Origin: JAJPXC01 sp964562375
GTDB taxonomy: Bacteria > Bacteroidota > Bacteroidia > Bacteroidales > Muribaculaceae
DNA length: 12,713 nucleotides
Direction of reading: 5' to 3'
Assembly (NCBI GenBank): GCA_964562375.1
Contig: CAZLSW010000081.1
Span: 1 to 12,713, forward strand
This document shows positions 6,457 to 12,707 of the stretch, piece by piece. The translations under genes were made by a program, and so were the position numbers. The first letter of the stretch is position 1, and each line of letters starts with the position of its first letter. Under the pieces are notes generated by a model, which saw only the letters and a program-made list of their open reading frames with translations, was not told where the DNA came from and searched no databases.

Positions 6457-8910
6457 TTACCTAATTACCTTCGTGGCCTTGCTGCCTTGGCGACGGATAA
6501 CAATGGTGCCGGGGGTAGGATTGGCGATGCGGATGCCCTGGAGATTGTAGTACTCGACCGGACCGTTGGCCTCATTGCCGGCAGCGACGCTCTCCACGCC
6601 CGAGAAGTGGCTGTACTCGGTTTCAAGAGCCTTGAACTTGATGGTCTGGGCTCCGTTATAGTCGGCAGTCTTGGGGAAGGTGAATTTCAACGAGTTGAGG
6701 GTCAACGGGAAAGAAATCAAGTCATCCATGTCGCCGAAGCCGTCCAAGGGGAACTCCACGCGGTAAGGGGTGTTGGCGGCGAAGTCGTTGCCGTTGTCGG
6801 TGATGTCGACGGCGTTGGTGCGGGTGCTAAGGGGAGTGCGCACGTCGGCGGTGACGGTAGCGACGGGGCAAGAGGCCTCAAACTCAATCCACAGGTGCTC
6901 GGGCAACGAGTAGAATTGAGCGGTCTTGGTCAATGTCACCGAGCCACCGGTGCGGGCGGTGGATGAGAGGGTGAGCGAGATGTTGCCCTCGGCGTCCATC
7001 TCCACGTTGGAGGCACTGGAGCCCTTGACGTTCCAGTCGGTGTAGTCGGTTACGGCCATAAATTGGGTTTTGGGGATCTCGACGGTCACGGTGGCTTGGT
7101 CGTTGTACTCGCCGATGGTGGCGTGGATAGTCGTGGTACCGTTCTTCAAGCCTGTGAGGAGGCCGTCGGCGTCGAGTGAGGCCACCTCGGGATCATCAAC
7201 AGTCCAGGTGATAGCCGCAGGGTCGTAGGTGTACACATTATCGCCGATAGTAGCGGTAACTTCCATTGTATAAGTGCGATAGCCGTCGAGAAGGATGTTG
7301 TGGATGCGTATCGACACGGGCGCGTTGACCACGGTGATGTCCTTGGTCACCGATACCGAGCCGTAAGTGGCGGTCAGGCCTCCGGTCATCGAGGTAGCGC
7401 CGGCGATGAAGGTTGAGCCATCGCAGGTGCCCAAAGCGGGGTCGCAAGAGAGGGTGAAGTCCTTGAAATCGTAGTCGATGATGTCGCCATACTGGTTGTA
7501 GGCGATCAAGCGAGGAGTAAACGATGAGTAGCTAGCGGCCTGAAGGTTAAGGTCGTAGAACACGAGTTGGGCCACCTCCTGGTCGTCCTGTGGAGCGATC
7601 GAGCACAGGAACCAACCGTTGCTCACGGCGCGGGGCGAGCCCTCGGTGGTCTTGTTGATAATTTCGTCGTGAAGCAACATCTCGGCCGAACCGCCAGCGT
7701 CGAAGTTGGCCATGTTCCATGCGCCGTAATGCTTGGCGATATCGCACATTACCTTGGTGTTGCAGCCGGCCGACGAGCCCCATACGGGGTCGCTAGCCTT
7801 GTCAATCACAACCACGTAGAGGGTCTTGCCGTCCTGCGAGCAGCCGTAGCCGGTGCGGGAGTACACTTGCGAGTTGTAGCTCTCCGAGTCGTTGAAGGTG
7901 GTGTATTCGCCCTCCTCCATCACCAGGGCGTTGCCGCAGATGAAGTTGTCGAAGTAGAGCTTGGTGTCGGTATATTGCGACGAGTCGGTCTCGTCGTAGT
8001 CGCGACGGTAATAGTTGGTTTGGACATTTAGGATGTCGCCCACTGCCAGCGCGTCGAGCACTGCCACCTTGTCGCCGCGGCCCACCAAAGCCATGTCGTG
8101 GTCGCCAAGCGTGCCGGTACCGGCGTTTTGACGTATCTCCTTTACCTCAAACTTCATCACCTTGGAGATTTGCCACTCCTGGCCCTCCACAAGGTCGAGG
8201 ATCACCTCGGTGCAGTCGCCGTTGACGATGTTCCAAGCGGCCTTGCCGTTCTCGTCGGTGTACTGGTCGACAGGACGGAACGTCTTCGACTGGCCGTAGA
8301 AGCGGTTGTACATGCCAATCTCGTCGGTGCGCACCACCTTATTTACCTGATAGATTTGGGTTTTGGAGATCTTGTCGTGATTGATGTAGCCCTTGAAGAA
8401 ATAGTGGCCGCAGTGCAGCACCTTGTCGATGTCGCAGCCCATCACGCCGGTGTGCTTCCAGCCGCCGTTCCACTTGTCGTTGTGGGTGTTGGTCTCGGTG
8501 ATCATCTGGCCGTTCTTGGCGTGGCCACCGTAGCAGGTACCAACAAGCGTGGGGCTCCAGGGCTCCTGCGACGACACGCACCAGAAATTGGCGTTGGCGC
8601 CGGCTATTACCTTCAGCTCGTCGGTGGTTTGGCGCGCGGCGGCCTTCACGAGCATCTCGGTGCCTTGGGCGCTCTCGTTGGCCGTGGTCGTCTGCACGCG
8701 GTTGTATGGATTGTTTAGATCCATAATCAACATGTTGATATTCAAGGGGAAAGTCTCGGAACGGAGACGCTTGTATGTGATACCGGGTCCCACTTGGCGG
8801 GAGATCAACTCGTCAATCTCGTGAGTCTTGCCGTTAAGCTCGATTTCATAGGCGCCAACCGCTGGCACTGCAATAGCGGCCGACAACAAAGGGAGTAAAA
8901 ATTTCTTCAT
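6457..8910 (-). CDS. Secreted phosphodiester glycosidase (NAGPA-domain) family protein, upstream paralog
   Basis: An 817-residue paralog of the gene at 3883-6315 with the same architecture. It has a signal peptide (residues 1-20, ends VGA), then a conserved opening block (EIDELISRQVGPGITYKRLR) identical in both proteins. The NAGPA-like domain carries AGANANFWC, YSRTGYG and FDAGGSAEM (aspartate near residue 404). A Big_2 Ig domain, a beta-rich module and the YYNLQGIRI...IRRQGSK tail follow. The main differences lie in the signal peptide, in residues about 165-330 (a longer loop with RRDYDETDSSQYT) and in the last residues. It is the first gene of the minus-strand block, with a good TAnnTTTG-type box about 115 bp upstream. 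It may be co-transcribed with its paralog, or each may have its own promoter. The duplicated enzymes may act on different linkages, but nothing in the sequence shows the specificity. Confidence 0.85.
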   Translation of the reverse strand: MKKFLLPLLSAAIAVPAVGAYEIELNGKTHEIDELISRQVGPGITYKRLRSETFPLNINMLIMDLNNPYNRVQTTTANESAQGTEMLVKAAARQTTDELKVIAGANANFWCVSSQEPWSPTLVGTCYGGHAKNGQMITETNTHNDKWNGGWKHTGVMGCDIDKVLHCGHYFFKGYINHDKISKTQIYQVNKVVRTDEIGMYNRFYGQSKTFRPVDQYTDENGKAAWNIVNGDCTEVILDLVEGQEWQISKVMKFEVKEIRQNAGTGTLGDHDMALVGRGDKVAVLDALAVGDILNVQTNYYRRDYDETDSSQYTDTKLYFDNFICGNALVMEEGEYTTFNDSESYNSQVYSRTGYGCSQDGKTLYVVVIDKASDPVWGSSAGCNTKVMCDIAKHYGAWNMANFDAGGSAEMLLHDEIINKTTEGSPRAVSNGWFLCSIAPQDDQEVAQLVFYDLNLQAASYSSFTPRLIAYNQYGDIIDYDFKDFTLSCDPALGTCDGSTFIAGATSMTGGLTATYGSVSVTKDITVVNAPVSIRIHNILLDGYRTYTMEVTATIGDNVYTYDPAAITWTVDDPEVASLDADGLLTGLKNGTTTIHATIGEYNDQATVTVEIPKTQFMAVTDYTDWNVKGSSASNVEMDAEGNISLTLSSTARTGGSVTLTKTAQFYSLPEHLWIEFEASCPVATVTADVRTPLSTRTNAVDITDNGNDFAANTPYRVEFPLDGFGDMDDLISFPLTLNSLKFTFPKTADYNGAQTIKFKALETEYSHFSGVESVAAGNEANGPVEYYNLQGIRIANPTPGTIVIRRQGSKATKVIR
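6598..6914. repeat. Near-identical tract shared with 4024-4340 (copy in the upstream paralog)
   Basis: This is the partner of the 4024-4340 tract. The first 231 bp are perfectly identical, and four mismatches occur in the following 86 bp. The copies are direct repeats about 2.57 kb apart, so homologous recombination between them could delete or amplify one whole glycosidase gene. Confidence 0.9.
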
Positions 8911-8932
8911 ATAAGATTGTTATTATGTTTTC

Positions 8933-8989
8933 TGTCAGGTATTTCAGCCTCTCGGGTTGGGAAATTATGTCCTTTAATGTCAGGTATTT
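8933..8989. repeat. 12-bp direct repeat in the leader of the upstream glycosidase gene
   Basis: The sequence tgtcaggtattt occurs at 8933-8944 and again at 8978-8989, 45 bp apart. Both copies lie between the predicted promoter box (9024-9031) and the start codon (8910). They could be a regulator-binding pair or an RNA leader element; nothing more can be said. The rest of the 305-bp divergent spacer (8911-9215) is AT-rich and holds the two promoters listed separately, and no small gene is visible in it. Confidence 0.55.
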
Positions 8990-9023
8990 AAGGTTACTTG
9001 TTAGGCGTAGTTACACTTTGCCG

Positions 9024-9031
9024 CAAAGGTA
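9024..9031 (-). promoter_or_regulatory. Bacteroidetes-type -7 box for the glycosidase block
   Basis: On the minus strand this reads TACCTTTG, a perfect match to the TAnnTTTG box used by the Bacteroidetes primary sigma factor, followed by CGG. It lies about 115 bp upstream of the start of the first glycosidase gene, giving a leader of roughly 100 nt. No clear TTTG -33 element is seen at the expected distance (around 9050-9054), so the upstream half is weak. Confidence 0.6.
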
Positions 9032-9155
9032 ATGCTAAAAATTCGTATTCGCTACATAATTTATGTTAAAATCAGCCCGTTATTTATTAATGTATCTAAT
9101 CGTATACTGAGGCCGGGGCTCTAAGAATCAGGTTTCCTACCTTTTACAGCGTCGA

Positions 9156-9187
9156 TTTGCTCGTTTTACAAGAATTTGCTAACTTCG
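9156..9187 (+). promoter_or_regulatory. Predicted pheS promoter (TTTG -33 and TAacTTcG -7)
   Basis: TTTG at 9156-9159 and TAACTTCG at 9180-9187 are separated by 20 bp, the spacing typical of Bacteroidetes promoters. The -7 box has one mismatch to TAnnTTTG. Transcription would begin near 9193-9196, which leaves room only for the ATG at 9216 as the pheS start. Confidence 0.6.
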
Positions 9188-9215
9188 CGGTAAGTTGGAA
9201 TTAAAATCTTTGCAA

Positions 9216-10235
9216 ATGATTGAGAAAATCAACGCGTTGAAGGCTGAAATCCAAGCCTTGACGGCCAACAGCCCCGAAGAGGCTGAGGCCCTGCGCATCA
9301 AATACTTAAGCAAAAAAGGGGTGATTACAGCCCTGTTTGCCGACTTCCGCAACGTGCCCGCGGAGCAAAAAAAGGAGGTGGGACAGGCAATTAACGAGCT
9401 GAAAACACTCGCCACCGACCGCATCAACGCCCTCAAAGAGTCGACAGCCGCTGTCGACACCTCCGCCCTCGGCATCGACCTGACTCGCTCGGCCGCCCCC
9501 GTTGCATTGGGTACCCGCCACCCCCTGTCGATCGTGCGCGAGGAGATTATCGCCATCTTCCGTCGCTTGGGCTTCACCATCGCCGAAGGCCCTGAGATTG
9601 AGGACGATTGGCACGTGTTCTCGTCGCTCAACTTCGCCGCCGACCATCCCGCCCGCGACATGCAGGACACGTTCTTCATCAAGCGTGAGCCCGACGTGTT
9701 GCTGCGCACCCACACCTCGTCGGTGCAAACCCGCGTGATGGAGCGCCAAAAGCCCCCCATCCGCATCATCTGCCCCGGCCGCGTCTACCGCAACGAGGCT
9801 ATCTCGGCACGCGCCCACTGCTTCTTCCATCAGGTGGAGGCACTTTACGTGGACCGCAACGTATCGTTCGCCGACTTGCGACAGACGCTCCTCTATTTCG
9901 CCCAAGAGATGTTCGGCCCCGAAACCAAGATACGCCTGCGCCCCAGCTACTTCCCGTTCACCGAGCCCTCGGCCGAGATGGACATCTCGTGCGACCTCTG
10001 CGGAGGCAAAGGCTGCTCATTCTGCAAGGGCACCGGATGGGTGGAGATTCTCGGTTGCGGCATGGTTGACCCCAACGTGCTGGAAGCCAACGGTATCGAT
10101 TCCCGAGAGTACACAGGTTTCGCCCTCGGCATGGGCGTGGAGCGCATCACCAACCTCAAGTACCGCGTGAAGGACCTAAGAATGTTCTCGGAAAACGATC
10201 GCCGTTTCCTCGAGGAATTCCAAGCCGCCCACTAA
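9216..10235 (+). CDS. pheS: Phenylalanine--tRNA ligase alpha subunit
   Basis: Catalytic subunit of the cytoplasmic (alpha-beta)2 enzyme that attaches phenylalanine to tRNA-Phe. The 339 residues match the usual length. The N-terminal coiled coil (about 1-85) is followed by the class II synthetase core: motif 2 region GRVYRNE...FFHQVEALYVD (about 189-215) and motif 3 GFALGMGVERI near the end. A four-cysteine insertion (C259, C262, C267, C270; CDLCGGKGCSFC) resembles a small zinc ribbon. I recall this insertion as normal in Bacteroidetes and some other phyla and absent from the E. coli protein. I choose the ATG at 9216 rather than the in-frame TTG at 9195 because the predicted promoter ends at 9187 and family members begin with a MI/LxKI-type N-terminus. 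pheT is not adjacent, so the beta subunit must be encoded elsewhere. Confidence 0.97.
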   Translation: MIEKINALKAEIQALTANSPEEAEALRIKYLSKKGVITALFADFRNVPAEQKKEVGQAINELKTLATDRINALKESTAAVDTSALGIDLTRSAAPVALGTRHPLSIVREEIIAIFRRLGFTIAEGPEIEDDWHVFSSLNFAADHPARDMQDTFFIKREPDVLLRTHTSSVQTRVMERQKPPIRIICPGRVYRNEAISARAHCFFHQVEALYVDRNVSFADLRQTLLYFAQEMFGPETKIRLRPSYFPFTEPSAEMDISCDLCGGKGCSFCKGTGWVEILGCGMVDPNVLEANGIDSREYTGFALGMGVERITNLKYRVKDLRMFSENDRRFLEEFQAAH

Positions 10236-10295
10236 TCCCCCCTAATGATTTAACCCTTTAAAGATTAAATTCTTAACTATTTAACTTTCTCAAGT

Positions 10296-10508
10296 AAGAA
10301 ACCACGAATTCCCACTAATGATCACCAATGAGTTAACTAAAAAACCAATAAAATTTAGAGAGCTTACGCTCTTTAATTGACACTAATTTCTATAACCGTT
10401 CATTATCGAAATTCGTGTTAATTCTTTGCGTAGCAAAGCAAAATTAATGAGAGAAAATATAGTTAAAGCATTGAATTAGTGAAAATTAGTGAAAATTGGT
10501 GGTTTCTT
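10296..10508. repeat. AT-rich MITE-like element with imperfect terminal inverted repeats
   Basis: The left arm at 10296-10329 begins aagaaaccac. The right arm ends gtggtttctt at 10499-10508, a perfect 10-bp inverted match that extends inward to about 34 bp with roughly 28 matches. Inside are two short hairpins (10358-10373, agagc-ttac-gctct; 10424-10438, ctttgc-gta-gcaaag), a central attcgtgttaatt segment, and 10-bp direct repeats (attagtgaaa) in the right arm. No transposase or open frame is present. It fills most of the 306-bp gap between pheS and nth. It looks like a non-autonomous repeat or a large intergenic palindrome; from general familiarity, similar cacgaatt...attcgtg strings are common in Bacteroidales genomes. 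The remainder of the gap (10236-10295) is AT-rich with nothing recognisable. Confidence 0.65.
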
Positions 10509-10510
10509 GG

Positions 10511-10524
10511 ATCACTTGCGTGAT
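10511..10524. repeat. Small hairpin just upstream of nth
   Basis: atcac-ttgc-gtgat forms a 5-bp stem with a 4-nt loop, 17 bp before the nth start codon and directly after the inverted-repeat element. It may be part of that element or affect the nth leader. No standard promoter box is recognisable here. Confidence 0.45.
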
Positions 10525-10541
10525 TTAAATTGATTTTTAAA

Positions 10542-11420
10542 ATGACCGCTAAAGAACGTTACGAAGGCTGCCTGAAGTGGTGGGAGGAAAACGACCCCCT
10601 GCCCCAAACCGAGCTCCACTACCAATCGCTGTGGCAGCTCCTGGTAGCCGTAATTCTGTCGGCGCAATGCACCGACAAGCGCGTCAACATGATCACTCCC
10701 CCGCTCTTCGAGGCTTACCCCACGCCCGCCTCCATGGCCCGCGCGTTGCCCGAGGACATCTACGAATACATCAAGTCGGTCACCTACCCCAACTCCAAGT
10801 CGCGCAACCTCGTGGCCGCGGCCAAGATGATCGACGAGCAATACGACGGCAAGATACCCAACAATCTTGACGACCTGCTGAAAATCCCAGGCGTGGGACG
10901 CAAAACGGCCAACGTGATGCTCGCGGTGGCATTCGAGCAAGCCGCAATGCCGGTCGACACCCACGTCTTCCGCGTGGCAAACCGCATCGGCCTCACCCGC
11001 GCCTCCCGAACGGTGCTCAACACCGAGAAAACCCTCATGAAAAAGCTCCCAAAGGACCTTGTGGCCAAAACCCACCACTGGCTCATCCTCCACGGGCGCT
11101 ACACCTGCAAGGCCCGCAAGCCCGATTGCGCCGCCTGCGGCCTCAAAGAGTTTTGCAAAGCCTATCAGAAGGAAAGCAAAAACTACACCCTCTCCCCCGC
11201 GACCCTCACCATCCCCAAGGCCAAGCCCAAGGCCCCCAAACCCCCGAAACGGGGGCTTCCCGGGATTCCCGAGACTCCCGAGATTCCCGAGATTCCCGAA
11301 ATTCCCGAGACTCCCGAAATTCCCGGGATTCCCGAAAATCCCGGAAATAGCGAGCCCCCGGTAATTAACCCCAATCCCCCCGCCAGCGCCGATGGAGGAA
11401 ATGTTCCTATTTCTGATTGA
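10542..11420 (+). CDS. nth: Endonuclease III with a repetitive C-terminal extension
   Basis: Bifunctional DNA glycosylase/AP lyase of base excision repair that removes oxidised pyrimidines. The helix-hairpin-helix segment IPGVGRKTANV carries the catalytic lysine K121, and D139 lies in PVDTHVFRVANR; these correspond to K120 and D138 of the E. coli enzyme. The iron-sulfur cluster ligands C189, C196, C199 and C205 have the canonical C-x6-C-x2-C-x5-C spacing. The conserved enzyme ends near residue 212, as in E. coli (211 residues). Here about 80 further residues follow: a lysine/proline stretch (KPKAPKPPKRG) and then ten three-residue repeats of the IPE/TPE/IPG type, presumably disordered. I start at ATG 10542; the TTG at 10530 only adds MIFK. 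The 3' end overlaps the next gene by 29 bp, suggesting a shared transcript. Whether the tail matters for repair is unknown. Confidence 0.95.
   Translation: MTAKERYEGCLKWWEENDPLPQTELHYQSLWQLLVAVILSAQCTDKRVNMITPPLFEAYPTPASMARALPEDIYEYIKSVTYPNSKSRNLVAAAKMIDEQYDGKIPNNLDDLLKIPGVGRKTANVMLAVAFEQAAMPVDTHVFRVANRIGLTRASRTVLNTEKTLMKKLPKDLVAKTHHWLILHGRYTCKARKPDCAACGLKEFCKAYQKESKNYTLSPATLTIPKAKPKAPKPPKRGLPGIPETPEIPEIPEIPETPEIPGIPENPGNSEPPVINPNPPASADGGNVPISD
11256..11345 (+). repeat. 9-bp coding minisatellite in nth
   Basis: Ten consecutive 9-bp units of the form (a/c)(t/c/a)tcccg(a/g)(g/a) are in frame with nth. They encode LPG, IPE, TPE, IPE, IPE, IPE, TPE, IPG, IPE, NPG. Because the unit is a multiple of three, gain or loss of copies would change tail length without breaking the frame. 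A perfect 6-bp stem hairpin (cccccg-aaa-cggggg) at 11241-11255 lies directly before it. Confidence 0.92.
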
Positions 11421-12000
11421 GGTGATCGGCACCATCGCCTTCGCCATCTCCGGCATTAGGCTCGCCTCGGTAAAGCATTTCGACTGGTTTGGGGCCTACG
11501 TCGTGGGATTGGTCACCGCCATAGGTGGAGGCACCCTGCGCGACCTGCTCCTTGACATCCCCGTATTCTGGATGCAGACGTGGTGGTATCTGGCAGTCAC
11601 CGGCCTGGCATTCGCCATCGTGGTGCTGTTGCGCACCCAGCTCGTCACCCACAACCGCATGCTTATGATCTTCGACTCCATCGGCTTGGCCCTGTTCGTG
11701 GTGATCGGCATCCAGAAATCCCTCGCCTGCGACTACCCCATGTGGGTGGCCATCGTGATGGGCATGATCACCGGAGCCTTCGGCGGCGTGCTCCGCGACA
11801 TCCTCATCAACGAGGAGCCCATATTCTTCCGCCGCGAAATCTACGCCACGGCCTGCATCGCCGGAGGCGTCGTTTACTGGATTATCGCCCTCTCGGGAGG
11901 CGGTGCCATCGCACAGCAACTGGCCTGCGCCACTACCGTGATCGGCCTGCGTTTGCTCGCCGTGAAATACGAATGGACTTTACCAATATTAAAAGGATAA
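11392..12000 (+). CDS. TRIC/YadS-type (UPF0126) seven-helix inner-membrane protein
   Basis: A 202-residue integral membrane protein of the family once called UPF0126 (PF03458), related to prokaryotic TRIC cation channels and also linked to glycine transport for some members. The family's internal duplication is clear. The first half has GLVTAIGGGTLRDLLLD (about 39-55) and the second has GMITGAFGGVLRDILIN (about 124-140), each a glycine-rich helix ending in LRD. About seven hydrophobic helices fit the sequence, with short polar loops and a basic KYEW end. The ATG at 11392 lies inside the 3' end of nth (29-bp overlap); an alternative start at ATG 11401 would shorten the protein by three residues. 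The overlap suggests translational coupling with nth. A function shared with DNA repair is not implied, and the transported ion or solute cannot be told from sequence. Confidence 0.9.
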   Translation: MEEMFLFLIEVIGTIAFAISGIRLASVKHFDWFGAYVVGLVTAIGGGTLRDLLLDIPVFWMQTWWYLAVTGLAFAIVVLLRTQLVTHNRMLMIFDSIGLALFVVIGIQKSLACDYPMWVAIVMGMITGAFGGVLRDILINEEPIFFRREIYATACIAGGVVYWIIALSGGGAIAQQLACATTVIGLRLLAVKYEWTLPILKG

Positions 12001-12010
12001 CCGCTAAACC

Positions 12011-12460
12011 ATGGAACTCGCCCGCACCATGCCACAGATCAGCCATCGAACAGTGATACAGTTTGTGAAATACGCCTTGGTAGGCGTGTTGAATACGCTC
12101 GTGACGCTGGTGGTGATCTTCGTGTGCAAAAGCCTTTTGAACGTCCCCCTGATGGGTGCCAACGCCATCGGATACGGCGCTGGTGTGATCAACTCCTTTA
12201 TCTGGAACAAAACCTGGGTGTTCCGCTCCGACAAGGATTTCAAGCGCGAGGCATTGAAATTCCTTGGAGGTTTCGCCCTGTGCTACGCTCTGCAAGCCGC
12301 TGTCGTGTGGACCCTCTCGGTGCCGATGGACTGGGCCGACCAGATTTACAACCCGCTGCCCGGAATCGTCTTCTCGGGCTACGCCGTGGCCACCATCCTG
12401 GGCAACGTCGTCTACACCATCGCCAACTTCATCTACAACCGCGCCGTCACCTTCAAGTAA
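12011..12460 (+). CDS. GtrA family membrane protein
   Basis: A 149-residue protein with four predicted membrane helices, the size and layout of the GtrA family (PF04138). Members are small integral membrane proteins connected with moving polyprenyl-linked sugars across the inner membrane for surface polysaccharide or teichoic acid glycosylation. The N-terminal helix region begins VIQFVKYALVGVLNTLVTLVV. The family's conserved loop after helix 2 is NSFIWNKTWVFRS, and the final helix ends NFIYNRAVTFK, matching the N-x-x-x-x-R/K-x-W/V-x-F pattern at both half-ends. It starts 10 bp after the TRIC-type gene, so the three genes nth, TRIC-like and gtrA-like probably form one transcript. ATG 12029 is a possible alternative start. 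No glycosyltransferase lies beside it, so its sugar substrate cannot be inferred. Confidence 0.88.
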   Translation: MELARTMPQISHRTVIQFVKYALVGVLNTLVTLVVIFVCKSLLNVPLMGANAIGYGAGVINSFIWNKTWVFRSDKDFKREALKFLGGFALCYALQAAVVWTLSVPMDWADQIYNPLPGIVFSGYAVATILGNVVYTIANFIYNRAVTFK

Positions 12461-12553
12461 CTCCCCAACCCCCTCTCCCCGAATGACCAACACCCAGCCA
12501 CGCAATTCCTCTGCCTCTTAACCCTTGCATATCCCCAACTCCCAGGGATAGCG

Positions 12554-12579
12554 CCCTCGGAGCCGCAATGCGGCGAGGG
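12554..12579. repeat. GC-rich hairpin downstream of the GtrA gene
   Basis: ccctcg...cgaggg with an inner ccgc-aat-gcgg stem forms a strong hairpin with a 3-nt bulge on one side, 93 bp after the stop codon. It could help end the nth-TRIC-gtrA transcript, but no T-run follows, so I list it as a palindrome rather than a terminator. The 93 bp before it (12461-12553) hold nothing recognisable. Confidence 0.6.
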
Positions 12580-12637
12580 TGGCAGACCCATACGGTAAAG
12601 GCAATCACTTATATCAATATTTTCGGGACCGTTGCCA

Positions 12638-12707
12638 ATGTCTGTGTTTAGCAGAGACATGGATGGTGGTCGGCTTGCCGACCCCGCGCAAGTAGCGCAG
12701 TCCGGGG
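12638..12707. repeat. Cluster of three palindromes at the window end
   Basis: Three hairpins follow each other: 12638-12660 (atgtct...agacat), 12669-12682 (gtcggc-tt-gccgac, perfect 6-bp stem) and 12682-12707 (cccc-gcgc-aagta-gcgc...gggg). The last resembles hairpin 1 of the 3461-3813 array in its cccc/gggg outer stem. The region is non-coding as far as it is visible and is probably cut by the window edge. Confidence 0.55.

Noticed and set aside
115..8910. Polysaccharide utilisation locus
   Set aside because: No SusC/SusD pair, no glycoside hydrolase of a known CAZy type and no regulator of the hybrid two-component or ECF type in the window.
9195..9215. TTG start adding seven residues to PheS
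   Set aside because: The predicted promoter would start transcription at about this base, and the family normally begins at the MIEKI-like position.
10512..11456. A 314-codon minus-strand frame opposite nth
   Set aside because: Antisense to an unmistakable nth gene; its glycine/serine repeats are only the complement of the 9-bp minisatellite.
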